Part shown: positions 11,274 to 24,592 of the stretch, one piece after another
Layout of the letters: each line of letters opens with the position of its first letter
Numbering within the stretch: position 1 is the first letter of the stretch
Assembly: GCA_036346405.1 (NCBI GenBank)
Contig: CM070548.1
Location: forward strand, 65,248,877 to 65,312,876
From: Phyllostachys edulis
Taxonomy: Eukaryota; Streptophyta; Magnoliopsida; Poales; Poaceae
Direction: 5' to 3'
DNA: 64,000 nt
Translations under genes and position numbers: made by a program
The notes under the pieces: model-generated
What the model was told of the DNA's origin: nothing
The model's database searches: none
Seen by the model: only the letters and a program-made list of their open reading frames with translations

Positions 11274-13292
11274 GTTACTTACATTGTATATGGTCACTTA
11301 TGTGATCATTTACGTGGCACATTGTTTTCTCCCCTGTCCCCTCTCTTCATAGCCAACCTTGTCCTATTTCTCTTTCACCAAGATGGGCCGTACCCTGTCT
11401 TATCCATCACCTACCTTTGACCCATTTTTCACACTCACCTTTGACACCTGTGCTCCCAAGTCTTCCAGTGCCTTCTTCACCACCTTTGGCTATAAATAGC
11501 CTCAGCAGCCCTCCTTTCCTCACCTTTGGCCACTTAGCTCTCCAACTCTCTTCCATCTTGCTTAGTGCTTGAAGTTTCGCCAAGGAGTCCGTTGAGGCAG
11601 TGACGTCACCTCCTCGTCGACAAGGAGCTCGCTGGAGTTTGCACCACCACCTCGCTACCAAAGGAGTTCGCCGGAGCGCCACACCGTCCTCAACCGTCGC
11701 CGCCAAGCCCTCGACCTCCTCCCTCTCCTCTTCTATATCCCTCTCGGCCTTGGTGAGTACCTCCGTATCCTTTTTGCACTCCTTGCATGACAATGTTGCG
11801 TAGTCATATTTGTCTTACGACCACGCAGCATAGTTGTATCCTTTGTTGAACCTCCTCCCTTGGATCTCCCGAGGATCTCCTCTTTGCAAAGATGATCGTC
11901 TTGGTCTTTTTGCAAAGATGACTCTCTGAGGACCTCCTAAGGATCTCTTCCTCAAAGACCTCCTTGACCTCCTCGGGACATCCTCCTCAGCATGACCCTC
12001 TCGGTCTTCTTACAGAGACAACCCTCTTGGGTCCTCCTCCTCCGAGACCTCCTTGTGCTCTCTCGGGACCCTCTCAGGACCTCCCTTTTTGCAAAGACCA
12101 CCTTCTTGGTCTTTGTCGCCCTTTTGGTATTTTGCAAAGACCACCTTCCTTGATCTTTTGCAAAGACCACCCTTTTGGTCTTTGCTGGCTTCTTTGCAAA
12201 AGGCCACCCTCTTCGGTCATTTGCAAAGACCACCCTCCTGTGGACCCCCTCCTTTCCGTTGGACCTCCTCCTGAGAGCCCTTTCTTAGTCTATCTTGTTC
12301 TGTTCTTTACTATTTGGGTTGTTTAAAGTTAATTTGGATCTTATTTGGCTGTTATTTGATTTTGCTTTGCTTTGTCTCGTGTAGATCGTGACTCTTCAGG
12401 GAGCCCGAGTTCTCCCAATTAGTTCCTCAAGCTTTCGAGTCAAGGCAAGTTACACTCTTGATCATGTTGCTTGATATCTCAAATTAGTTAAGTTACATTT
12501 CAAAAAAATTCTTGCATGCTTATTTATGCTAAGTATTTCAATACTTGTTTTAAATTCATAGCTATGCCGAATCCTTTGTATGGCCCATATTGATATTGAT
12601 TCTACTCTGTTGTCACCCTAGTTAAAATCTGGTTGATGCAATAGTGTGAACCAGGATCTCTTGAAAAATGTATGCTTAGTCATGCTTAGACCAAAATCTT
12701 GTTTTGGGAGTTTTACTGCCAACTGGCCAATGTTGTCTAAAATATTTTAATCCATGACATTGGGTTGTCATGGTAATTTGCAAATGTTTCTGAAAATGCA
12801 AAGGAAAAGGAAAATGGATTTAGACTTGGGCGAATTGGTTGTTCGGTTGGGTGCATGTCTATGCACAGGATCGTCCATTTCTATGGACGAGGCCCAGGGT
12901 TTAGTGGAAGTCGCCTAGGTCAGTTAAGGACCGGTCTTCGAGTGTATTTTGCCATGCCTCACCGTGCAACCACATATCTCCAGAATGTGGCGTGGGACCT
13001 AGCTAACTAATTTGCAAAGCTACACCGCGGTTACTCCACTTTGAGGTGTGGGTGGGCTTTCATGGCCTACGGTCTTTTATAAACCAGATGTTGCCCACAG
13101 GCGCCAGAGGGGGCACCCACTAACCCAGAGGATTTCTATCCAAAGAGGGGATTTGCGAAACCTTAGCGAGGGGAACTACGGTGGAACGATGCATTGTAAA
13201 GGCCTTGTCATGAACTCTAGACCTCTTACCTTCGGCAGTGAGAGGTGGTATTGACGAATGCCAAACAAACTAGAGGAATCATGTCATGTGGG
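11274..13292 (+). repeat. Element A 5' LTR, first surviving segment
   Basis: This segment is collinear with 38584-40607 of the 3' LTR through almost all of its length, with scattered substitutions. It contains the pyrimidine-rich block at about 11840-12280, in which GACCTCC-like heptamers and the phrase gcaaagaccacc recur many times. It stops at the target duplication gtggg (13288-13292) of element D and resumes at 33477. Short open frames here on both strands are by-products of the repeats. Confidence 0.85.
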
Positions 13293-14883
13293 TGTAGGAT
13301 CAAGGATAATCGACTAGAGGGTGGTGAATAAGAGGTTTTTAAACTTTTTAACAATTTGTCAATTTAAGCTAATTAATAACTTAGTCTAAACAAGTTACAC
13401 TTCTAGCTAAACAATTCGATACAAGAAATAAGCTAGAAATGTAAATGCAGAAAGTGTAAAGACTAGAAATAACCACAATGAGACAATGATGTTTTTCCCG
13501 TGGTATCGAAGACTTGCCGGTCTTCACTAGTCCACGCGTTAATGACTTGACAACTCAAGCGGCTCCACAATTAAGCCTTCCTCGATCACTATGGTTGTTC
13601 TTCCTCCACTCCGGAGATGGTGAACACCAAACCACTCCTAGCTTGCAGGGCCTCTTCACAATCTTCTTGAAGAGATCACCGTGCTCCACCGCAAAGGCCA
13701 TCTAGGAGTTTGGCAAAACTCCAAGAGTAACAAACCAATGACCTTAAGCAGCGGCGCAAGTGCAATAGGATCAACTAGAATGAATGGATGCACTTGAATG
13801 AACTCAACCACCTCACAATGAATGCACAAAGGAATTTTGGTGTTTGAGTGAATGCACAAGGCTCTCAAGGCTCTAAGGATGTTAAATAAACACTAGCTGC
13901 TAGTCCTTGAGCAGTTGGGGAGGTATTTATAATCCCACCAACACTTATGACCGTTGGGGACCAAATCCCCAACTTTAAAATCGATCGACCAAGCAACTAG
14001 GTTGCGATGCAGTGAATTTTAGTCGAGCTCTTTATGGCTAGAACGGCGGCATTTAATACTCTGAAATAGCCGTTGGAATTTTCCCGTGCGGTACGACCGC
14101 CAACCAAAGTGTGGTACAACCGCATCGTCCGGTCGTACCGCATTCACGAGCGGTACAACCGATCGTTGGGTTTCCAAAATGCTGAAATTACATGCTCTCT
14201 GGAAAATACGTACCGCCTTAGAGAAATCGGTACAACCGCAACGCGGTTCAACCGTTTCTTAGACGCGGTACGACCGATTATCAAAGAGAGTTTCTGAGCC
14301 AAAATGCACTTATCTTGTTTTTATTGAACCGCCAACTAAAATCGAGCACGCCTTAATCTTGTAGTACCGCTCAAAGAGCCGGTCGTACCGCATTAGCGCT
14401 CAGTTGGCTGATGCCTTCAAAATCCGGTATTACCGCCAAGTAAAGCGTGGCCATACCGCATCAAGCGGTACAACCGCCATTATAACTGCGGTACTACCGA
14501 TTTCTGACAAATGCACTTAAAGCTTTCAAATTCAATTTCAAGTTCAAATTCAAATGCATGCATAATCCTAAATTGATCCATATGGCACAAGAACATGCTA
14601 CCAAGCTACTAGCCATGATCCCTCTTAATAGTACGGCATTTAACCTACAATCCGGTCATCCAACTAATTCTCCTAAGACTGGTAAAACTTAAAAAGGATC
14701 CTAGACTACTTGTACCTTGTCTTCAAGCCTTGTAGATCTTCATGTTGTCCTTTAGCATGCATCTTTACGTCATCAAGTTCACCAATGAGACTAAACCTTA
14801 TAAATACTCAATAAACACGTTAATCCCATATTCACATATTATCATTAATTACCAAAAAAATTTTAGGGGCCTAGATGCTTTCA
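13293..14883 (-). repeat. Element D 3' LTR (1591 bp)
   Basis: It starts TGTAGGATCAAGG on the plus strand and ends GATGCTTTCA, next to the polypurine tract. It matches 31867-33476 and the solo LTR at 56690-58256. The region 14080-14510 is filled with variants of the palindromic theme CGGTAC(N)ACCG / CGGTCGTACCG. Scattered base differences and small indels from its partner LTR show that the insertion is not very recent. Confidence 0.92.
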
Positions 14884-14903
14884 ATCTCCCCCTTTTTGGT
14901 AAT
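14884..14903 (-). other. Polypurine tract of element D
   Basis: Read on the minus strand, the bases before the 3' LTR are TACCAAAAAGGGGGAGAT, a typical purine tract that primes plus-strand DNA synthesis. It confirms that the element runs right to left. Confidence 0.8.
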
Positions 14904-15396
14904 TGATGACAACCCAACTAATATGTGAGAGAATGATTGTTTTGAATATACTATGAGTGTATATTCTTCTGGTGACTTAACAACAAAATCGTTCTTGCAA
15001 TTAGCTTGAGAGAGTTTAGAGAATTATTTTCTTGTTAAATCCTATTTAAAGAAGGCTCCCCCCAAACATGTGCATATAAATGATAGAAAATCTTCGCAAG
15101 CACATGTAGAGAATTTTTTTAAAAAATTTGGCGGAGTTTGTTTAGCATGTTTAAACTTGAGGGAAAAAAGCAATATTGAGATATAACAATAATTGAGATT
15201 GCATTTCAATATGATAACATAAGATAATCAACATCCAACAAGTTCATCATGAAAATAAACATAGATTTAATCTATTACAAGCACATAAGACCAAAACACA
15301 TATAAGCCCATATATGACAGTAGCAAAAGAACTTGCTTTGCTCCCCCTAAATCTTTGTCTTTACATTCTTGTCTTCTCATTTCTCCCCCTTTGGCA

Positions 15397-17063
15397 TCAA
15401 AGTACCAAAAACATCTCGGGGCAATTTGGGTCTGAGGAGGAGGCTGGGTCCTCTGGCGGGATCTGAGAAGTAATGGCGAGATCCGGAGGAGGAACTGATG
15501 CCGGATCCTGAGGTGCTAAATCAAGAGGTGCTGGATCCTGAGCCACTAACTCTGATGCTGGTATTGGAGGAGCTAAGACCGGAGCTGGGACTGAAGCTGG
15601 AGTAATAGGGGCTGGAGCCTGAGGCACTGGAGCTGGGGCCACTAGAGGAATAGCAGAAGATGTAGATGCTCCTGAAGCTGGAGGAGGTCGACGAGTGTAT
15701 CACTGAGGAGTCCTCAAAATCTGTTCTAAGTGATAAATACTCTCCATCATGGCAGATAATCTGTTATGAGTCTCATCAAAGAAGTCATTTTGAGTTGTCT
15801 CTATCTCAAATAGCCTGTTGCGAGTCTCATCTTGAAATTCATTTTGTTCTGCCTTCATTTCTTGTAATGTGCTAAGGATTAGCTGCTGATTTTGAAGAAT
15901 TTGTTCAAGGGTACCCTCAGCAGGAGCAGCAACAGCAGGCACAGCATCAGCAATGATGAGGAGGAATACCGTCTCGTGGCTTGTAAGACTTATGAACTGT
16001 TCCCAAACCACCACGATACTTAATTTTCTTGGAAATCAAAGCCATGATGTATGGTGCATAGTAAATCCTCTTAATCCTATCATTCTTGGAAGATACTATG
16101 CCCTGGAGAATCACATCCACAACATCAAATTTTATCCCCTTCATAATATGATCAATAATATTCCAAGCATGTCCCCTGACTGCATCAAAATTACCACTCT
16201 TGGGGTAAAAAGTATGATTAATGATCCTGTTAACCATGCTTGGTAAGGGCTTAAGTCCAGTAATTGTTCCAAGCTTATACCTGATAGAGGAATCATAATA
16301 TTCATCCCAAGCGGGAGGTAGTAAAGCAGAGCTGTCAAAGATCTTCTCCCAAGAGCTGGACTGAATCCTCAAAATCTGCTCAAACTCCTCCTTAGTGCTC
16401 TCCAAATTTCTGGTAACAGTTATCCATCTAAATGAGTTCAGGTCTGGAGAGACATGCACTATAGCATAAAATTGCCTAATCAGCTCATCATCATAATTCT
16501 GCTTCAGTGCAACAAGGTCATGAAGGCCCACTCGATGAAATAACTGATAAACACCACTGTAGTTATCCAAAGAATTTAAGTGAGACCACTTAATCCACTT
16601 GTGATCTGCAAACTTCCTGTGATGTCCATAAAGCTGCTCATATACTTGTTCTTGGAAGACAGTATGAAATCTTGGATTAATTGAATCAGACTTGAAAAGA
16701 TATTGATTTACGTGTCTCTTAATGGCATATTCATCAGGTGAAAGAAGTCACAAATCAACTGGAGGTGCTAGAGGCTCTCCCAAGTCATCATCTGTGCCAG
16801 TTGGAGATTCTTGTTCTGACTCAGTCTCATCATCAGAAACCTCGTCTTTGCTTTCTTCAGTTTCAAGTTCAAGTATTGGCCTCTTACCCTTGCCATGCAC
16901 TACCTTCTATCGAACTGAGCGAGTCTGTTGAACAGGAGCTGCCAGTCGAGTTCTTTGAATTTGAGTTGTCGGTTGAGATGGAAACTGCAAGAGGTTGAGA
17001 TGATGATTGTCCACCTCTTGGTGGTCCATGCGATTTTCTTGTCGCAACTCTCATCCTGGGCAT
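15397..17063 (-). pseudogene. Third (env-like) frame of the SIRE/Maximus copia element, broken
   Basis: Between the end of pol (17986) and the 3' LTR lies a degenerate reading frame. It may start at the ATG at 17063 (MPRMRVATRKSHG...) and soon hits stops. A 207-codon piece at 16570-15947 matches what is known as the plant transposon protein region of this clade, as I recall it (SPDLNSFRWITVTRNLESTKEE, PSMVNRIINHTFYPKSG). The frame then shifts near 15960-16010 into a coiled-coil segment (about 15930-15700) with a tandem NEFQDETRNRLFEIE / NDFFDETHNRLSAMM repeat. It ends in a proline- and alanine-rich tail (15642-15397). The envelope role proposed for such frames is unproven; I see no clear signal peptide or membrane span. 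Confidence 0.65.
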
Positions 17064-17139
17064 CTTTCCAGAGTTAGGAGAGGTTACAAGAAGTTCAAAG
17101 ATTTAATCGAAAAAAAATTCAGTGAAAAAGAGTTGAATA

Positions 17140-17986
17140 TTCTGTTTTCTGTCAGGAGTATCAGTCGTATCGCTGTTCTATGGCCGGTATGACCGCACTG
17201 CGGTCGTACCGCGCTTAAGAATCAGTCGTTCCGGTTTTCCTGACCGAGTTCTAGGGCAATCAGAATGTTGAATTTTTGATGGTTTTTCATGGAGTGAATC
17301 CATGGATCGGATGCACAAACATCACTAGACATCAATTTTGAACTTTTGCCCAATTAGAACTACAGAAATTAACCACATTTCCATCAAACCCTAAAAGGGA
17401 CTCCTAGGGTTCCAAAAGATGGTAAAACGCGAATCAAAAAGGGTTTTACCTTAAGGAATGGAGGAAATGAACCTTGGAGATGCAATAACCAGAGAGGGAG
17501 TGAAGAAATGCCAAAGAGATTTGAGGATTTGAGTGGCGGTTTTGATTGGCGCTCGGGCTGGAGAGAGAAACACCAAAAAAAAGTGAAGCGGCAGGGGGGC
17601 GGTTGAGCCGACGCGAAGGGTTAAGGCTCGGCCCTTTCGAAACTGACGTTGTCGAATTGCCAAAAGACCGCCGGTAGTACCGTGAAAGCGGTAGTACCGC
17701 TGTTATACCGCCAGTCATACCGCGCGTATAACGCCAGTTGTTCCGATCATCCTGAAGCTTCAAGAAACAGCACTGGATTTTCTTCGGAATTGAGAATAAT
17801 TGCAAATGATCCTTAATTTTGCACTCAAATAAATATCATTAAGGATCATTATGCATAGGATAGACTATTTTCTATAAGAATATAACTTTTATGATCATAG
17901 TTATCTTTAATAAAGGATTTGAAAAAAATACTTTCATAAAATACTCAAATAACATCAAATGAAGCATAGTACATGAGGCAAGAGTT
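17140..17986 (-). other. Non-coding spacer of element D with LTR-like palindromic motifs
   Basis: This stretch between pol and the env-like frame has no supported gene. It holds two clusters (17158-17235 and 17665-17755) of the same CGGTAGTACCG / CGGTCGTACCG theme seen in the LTRs. Minus-strand open frames here (for example 17805-17446) contain no recognisable domain. Confidence 0.5.
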
Positions 17987-18103
17987 CAAACAACATTTGA
18001 ATAGTCTATGACATTTAATTCATTCCTCAATTTGCAAAAGCGGCCTTCATCTAATGGCTTGGTAAAAAATCCGCTAATTGGTCTTCGATTCTTATATGGC
18101 GAA
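17986..18103 (-). pseudogene. C-terminal tail of copia pol (left of insertion E)
   Basis: Minus-strand reading gives the end of the copia polyprotein, including the conserved EDQLAD block and a KPLDEGRF segment, ending at a TGA (17988-17986). A run of T is one base short between these two blocks, which shifts the frame. The preceding part of RNase H lies at 26821 and above, beyond element E. Confidence 0.75.
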
Positions 18104-20321
18104 TGTAACACCCTGGCTATTCAGAAGCCAAGATGTCACCTAAATAATCTACCATACAACCATAAAGCGGAAGAATTTAAACGATATCTCATCTAATGGC
18201 ATAAAGAGATCAAACTTTAATAGAACAATGGTAGGAATATAGTCTGAATCCAAATAATCATATCAAAGGGGTGTTCAAGGATCACGAGCAGTACTTAATC
18301 AACCTTAACATAGATATCAACCATATCTAAATTTATTTATTAACGTTCATCACTTAACGAATGAAAGACAGAACCAAATCCTATTATTGAAACTGGATTA
18401 TGGTGAAATGAATAAATAGTGCGTGTCTACTCCCTCACAATAGAGCCATCATCAATGATCACCTAAAATAAACAAACAAAGCAAGAATGGGTCCGAGACT
18501 CAGCAAGTACAGTGAATAATTGGACATACAACAATTATGAACAAGACAACATCTTTAAGGAATATGAACATAACACCGAATGAATATATGAATGAATAGA
18601 ATGAATGGATTGAATGAAAGGAAAGGACTGCACATATGCCTATACCGGTATAGCTAGTGACACACCCGTCGGTGTTCACGTAAGCCCGCATTTAACAAAA
18701 TACGGGGATCCAAATCCCGTATAAAGAACGCTTCATACGGGTGTCCAAATCTGCCCACATTGGAATGGTGGGTCTTACGTGCCCATACTGGAATTGATGG
18801 GTCTTTATAATCCACTCCCATGGATGAAACATGAATAATGGATGCATGGAATGAAATATGAATAATGAAAGACATCATCTCTAAACATAGAAATAACACA
18901 TATGAAAGGAACATAACATTGAATCTTCTCATGTATCATAGAAAAACGCAATACGAACATTAAGCATTCACAAATCTTAAGAACATTAAAGTACTTGCCT
19001 TCCGCGTTGTGACATGTTAGTAGGCAACGAAGGTGCCTCTAAACCTGAAGCCTCTCCGCCTACACACGTAAGTACTCGAAATAATAACAACATGGTACAG
19101 GATACTACCAGCAACATTCTACAACACTTTCCCGACAACCCAAGTATTAACCATTAGACCTATTCTGAAAACAGACAACACCATCACAGAAACGCATCTG
19201 GACAGCAATACGGAATAACTCATAACTATTGATCTGGGACTCAGAACGAGATGAGCCCAGATCCTATGGAAACTTAACGAACACATCTACAAAATTCTAG
19301 TTGACAAGATTTCCCAATTCGGCCCAAATAAAATGCTAACAGGTAGAAGAAATTATAAGACAGATTCTATCTAAACGAAAAAGACAGCAGTAAAGAACAG
19401 AGCAAATCTTTTGATCTACAACTCCGATTAGGGCGTTCTTTATCATTATGGAAAGGTTATAAAAAATGATAAAACAACCTAGTTGGGTGGAAACCCTGAA
19501 TTTTCATTTAACTTAAAAATATCTTAAAAGACAAATTGACAGATCAATCACGTTAGAATTCTGGACAATAGGAATGAAATTATCATAACTTTTGATCCGT
19601 ATGTTGGAATTAGGTGTTCTTGGCGGCTACAGAAAGCTAAGAACAAATCCTAAACATCTCTAGGAGATGGACATCTCCAATTCGGCCTCGAAGAACCTGA
19701 AATTGGCCACGTAATCTACTGGACAGAACTGAACTATAACAGAAAGAATTCGATCCAATCCAATTAATCTAATTCGCATCTAATCATCATCAATCAGCGA
19801 TGAAAGCATCTCGTTACCCTTGAAGAACCCGGGAAGACGCTGAACAAAAACCCATGAAGAGGATCATTTTCTTCTCCTCCTTTCTCCCTCTTCGTCTCCT
19901 TCCCATTGATCTCTTAACAGCAGCAGGGAGGAGGCGTCGGCCTTGGGCAGCAGCAGGGAGGAGGTAGGGGCGCCATGGAGGTCTGGTTAGGAGGGGAAGA
20001 GGCAGCCAAGGGAGGAATGGGGGAGGGGTGGCGGCTAGGGTAGGGAGGAGGAGGGGTGGCGGCTTGGAGGGTAGAGGAGGGGGTGTAAGGGGGAAAAGGC
20101 CCTAGGGTTTCCCCTTCGCCGGCCCCTCATGGGCCTCCTAGCCCAAAAGCCTAGGCCTAGGTTGGCGAACAACTGCGGAAAACCCCTTAATTGGTCTAGA
20201 AATATCTGTTGGATACTTTCTTTGTTAGGACAAATCCCTCTCCGAACTAGATTGCACTCGAAATTGAATACTTTCTCTCCCGAATAATATATCCTCTCTA
20301 TTAGATATTCGGGGTATTACA
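18104..20321 (-). repeat. Element E 3' LTR (2218 bp)
   Basis: On the plus strand it begins TGTAACACCCTGG and ends CGGGGTATTACA, and aligns end to end with 24595-26820. The two differ at scattered sites, so E is not brand new. The GC-rich block near 19860-20110 is probably the leader and start region; open frames there are low-complexity and not called. Confidence 0.92.
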
Positions 20322-20336
20322 TTCTACCCCCCTTAA
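20322..20336 (-). other. Polypurine tract of element E
   Basis: On the minus strand the bases preceding the LTR start (TGTAATACCCC) are AAGGGGGGTAGAA, a clear purine tract. Confidence 0.8.
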
Positions 20337-23300
20337 ACAGGATTCGACCCCGAATCCTCACACAGCTCCACGCAAAAGAACAACCACAACTGAGAACTAT
20401 CAACAGTATCCACGTATCTGATGTGAACAAATCCGGATAACGCTCACGCATACGTAACTCAAACTACCATGTGGCTTCCCTCTCGGACCGATGAGACCAC
20501 AACACAAAGACGTAAAATGACGTCTAACCTAACCCTCAACCCGGCATTTCCAGATACACTCATCAGAAGAGAATCGAAGGTAAGACCCTACTCGATGGTC
20601 AATGTCTTTAACTAAATCTCAAACTTTGAATGGCTCAGCTACTCACTCAGCACTAGAATACACCAGACGTTGTGTACTTCGCGTATGTACCCGAGACGGT
20701 CAAAGCGATACGTCAACTTCCTAATTTCTGCAACTGTCGGAAATGAACAAATGTACCTGGGCCATCTTCCCCTTTGGTACAAAAGCACACAACATGCTCA
20801 AAATCGAACTCTTCATCAAACAAGGGACACCTCCTTTAAACAAGAATACACAACAGAACTGGTTCTTAAACCACGGATCACAAAGAGAATCCAACTGGAA
20901 ATAGAGAGTCCTCATCGCATCCACGCAATACTAACTCTCCACCAAAAGGGTAAAATCCCAAATTTGACAATTCATCACGAAAACAATTCCACTTTCTATT
21001 TAGGCAATTTGCGAATGAACACCACGAAAGTTAAAGGAGAAATCACTCGAATGCCCAAACCAAATACTTCTTTTGTTTTGGTCTGAACAGGAAAGAATCA
21101 CACATGTCAACACAGTGCCAACTCAAATTGTGGAAGACCTCAGTCAACAATACAACGCTCAAACGTGAATCAAGAAAGTGCTTCACTACCTGAGGAAACA
21201 TCTTTTTTCTCAGTTTCTCTTTTAGGAATAAAACTTTCTCTTAAACCTTGGAATTCGAATTCATCACATACCACACGAGCTCAACCCTCTAAATTTAACA
21301 TCCTCAAGTTATGCTCAAACCGAAATACATCATCCACACCTTTGTGGAGAGACTCTATTGATTCCACTGAACACTCTAGACAACTCATTCTACTGATGAA
21401 ATTAATTTGATAGAAGGCACCCAAAGCACCACAAAATAGATCCCACGCAATCACATTACTTCCAATTTTCAAGAACAACAACTCAAAATCTTCAGAACAC
21501 ACGCTCATGTACTACATCAGAAGGGTTCTCTCAATGATCATTCTACTGCTCAAGAAACGCCATTATTCTACTTTTTCTACACACAATTATTGTGTGACCA
21601 AAGGTCTAGTATAAAAATGTAAAGCCCATATTTAACCTCCAAGACCTCTACCACAAATTTCTATTATAACAGATAGTGAAATCATCGGATTAAATCTCTA
21701 ACATCCCCACAATTCTACCATACTCACTCATTGACATCATCAGAAATCACCTACACAATCTCGCAATACTATCCAAATGTGTTACTCTATAAAATTAATT
21801 AAGGTTTCCATACCTTCGATAATCCCCAACCTTTCAACATGAACTGAAGTTCTGAAATTTTACTATACCATAGGTTCTACTCAATCGTAACATTATTCAG
21901 ATTTACTTCGAAGCCAAACATTCTCTGTGAATCAAATTTCCTCCAAGGGGTACAGATCAAAACCAATTCATCTTCTACTACTCCTCCAATAGCTTGGTAG
22001 CAAAATCTCACCACTACAATTTATTATCCACCACCAACAGTTGCCAAAATTACACTTTGTAAAACTTTACAACACAAAACTGTTGATCCTTTCTCAAAAG
22101 AAAGAGGCGAACAAGGACAAGTTTCCTCACACAAGAAAACGTTGCTCCTCACAGCGAGCACGAAACCAAAAGAAATATTCTGATAATGGTGATCTTGGAA
22201 AACGAAAGCTGAGTTCACAGTTGAGGGCACACATCCCTCAAAAGGGAATAGCAAATGACAGCCAATTAGAAAAAGACATTGCGATTGAAACTCGACATCT
22301 CTTGAGCAGAATGAGCAGAAAGTTTAGGCATGATTCAAATAACCACAAGTTACAAATCTTGACTCAAATTCTCAAATACTTCTACTACACTCTTTCTTTT
22401 AACACGGAAATTAGTCCTTGAACTAACAACACTTTGCCACAATGAACAAGATAAGTTCTTTAATCTAACCCACAGAACTACTTAAGAACCAATAAAATTC
22501 TTTAACACGCCAAATTTGCTCAGAACAGTTCAACTACTCATGAAACATGAGATCCAAATGATCTCAGCCACAAAACTCGAAACATTTCTTTAAGACTAAA
22601 TCACACGAAACTCTTAAGAATCAATAGGACATTCCCAAACAAGCAATATCACCATAGGCGATCAATTTACTACAAGTATTAACATCAATCTCACAACAAT
22701 AATTAGAAAATACTTCGAAAGACCCATGTGAAAAGAATGGGTTGATTCTTTCTCAAAAGAAGAGGCAAATGGAAACGATAACTAGAAAATCATTTACCAC
22801 TCGCAATGAACACAGGACCAAGGGGAAAACCAATTAAGCAATGAACTCAAAGAACATAAGTGGAGTCCACAATTGAAAGCATAGGCCTCACAAGAAGAGA
22901 ATATCAGACCTTAACAGATAAGAACAAACAAGCATTCAAGATCAAAGCGCTTGCATCACTGAAGAACCATTATAACTTTGCAACATGTCACTTTACTCGA
23001 CAAACTTCATTTACCACATAAAGCTTGAACCCCCAAAAGATCATGAACACAAAACTTGAAATTAAATCATTTAAGAAATATCAAGAAACACGATCGAATT
23101 TCTTTCTCTATAAAAGAATCAACATTACCCTCACCATACTGAACATTTTATTAAGATCAATAACATACATTCCTGGTAACAATCAATTTACCTTGCTATC
23201 ACATCAATAAACCTTCTAAAGGAAACATGACAAATCGTGTCATAGAAATCTCCATCATCAAATGGGATTGTAATAACAACTTATTCTAGAAAAGAAACCT

Positions 23301-24575
23301 AGTGCGAAAGCCACAAAGCTGAAACAAACCACTTTTTAACAAGCTCACTCTAGTACACGACAAACTCATAAAACACACTAATAGCACTCTAACCATTAAT
23401 ACTAACAACCGAAGATTATCTAATCATGGAAGCATTCATAGTCCCACCTTTGTTCAGAAATTGGAATGAAATATCTTTAAACTTCAGCAATGGAATATTT
23501 ATAAGACGAGGTTTTGTAATTCAATACAACCACCCTTATCCGTTACTTCATACATATAACAACAATTTAGCATGGAAAAAAATCAGGTGAATCTAGCATT
23601 TGTACAAATTCTTCAGGTATCCATATAGAAGACATATTTAAGGTTAATATTTATCAAGGCAAAATTAACTTCACTTTTGAAGACATTAACTAAGAGTCAT
23701 TGGTTTGCACCAAGATATTAACCCAACCTGATAACTCCTACCAGACCAAATAATTCTTTTAAATAAAACCTCTTAGATAAGTATGACAACACATCACTAA
23801 AGGGTTTAACATTCTCCTTCTCAAAAGAAAGGCATAAAACTTCAACTCTCAAATTAACCCAAAAGATATATGCAAGGTCAATGCACACACATAATAAAGA
23901 ACTTGCAAAAGAAATCTTCCACTGCCCGAAATTCCAAGCGAACAAATGAGTTACATTTTCCAACAGGAGTAAAACAGAACTTCCGTGAAAAGATAAACCT
24001 TGCAATTTAACTGCACTCACATGGAGTTGAAATATCACAATAGTCAAAAGAACAATAATTGTTTCAAAGAACCATTAAAGACCCATTGAAACTCATCAAC
24101 TACCAAGAACCACGAACCCAAGAGAAATTCATCAACCACCACCGGACAAGAATTTGCCAAATTCAGAAATCAAGGAAGGGAACAACTTTCTAAAGCAACT
24201 CACGCTCAACACCTGAAACTATGGTACTCGGGGTAACTACTCCCCTAACCACATACCACAAACGATGGTGTAACCTAGTGAATCCCAGAGTAACAACCAT
24301 GACCTCAACTTCTTAACATTCGTTATCAACATGCATAACCAGTGTAATCAGTTATGAATATAAATGATCATCTCATGACAATCATAGAATAAATTCATAG
24401 ATATAGGATATCACATCATATCATAGATTAACAACAAGAAAGATAGTACAGAAGTAATTCGACGCAGTACAACATAATGAAACACATCACTAGAAATGCG
24501 GATGCAATGGATTTCCCAAACCCCACCTACAGTGCACAGTGTGTCATTTTAATACTTTATTTACCACGGACCTAA
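20337..24575 (-). other. Interior of element E, no recognisable gene
   Basis: About 4.2 kb of AT-rich DNA with no frame longer than 138 codons and no domain I recognise on either strand. A phrase close to TTCTCAAAAGAAAGAGGC recurs at 22091, 22750 and 23818 with some similarity around it, so part of the interior may have grown by internal duplication. The longest frames (20670-21086 plus, 23718-24047 minus) lack composition or motifs suggesting a real protein. Confidence 0.6.
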
Positions 24576-24578
24576 AGC

Positions 24579-24592
24579 CCGCTCTGATACCA
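24579..24592 (-). other. Primer binding site of element E (tRNA-Met type)
   Basis: The minus strand reads TGTTACA (LTR end), then G T and TGGTATCAGAGCGGGC, an exact match to the usual plant initiator-tRNA-Met primer site. It sets the inner edge of the 5' LTR at 24595. Confidence 0.85.

Noticed and set aside
11407..12326. Frames rich in P, L, K, D repeats, also mirrored at 37653-39647
   Set aside because: They are generated by the GACCTCC and AAGACCACC repeats in element A LTRs; sequences in the two LTR copies diverge without respect for codons.
20670..21086. 138-codon frame on the plus strand inside element E
   Set aside because: It is antisense to the element, has biased composition (N, T, K, H) and no recognised domain.
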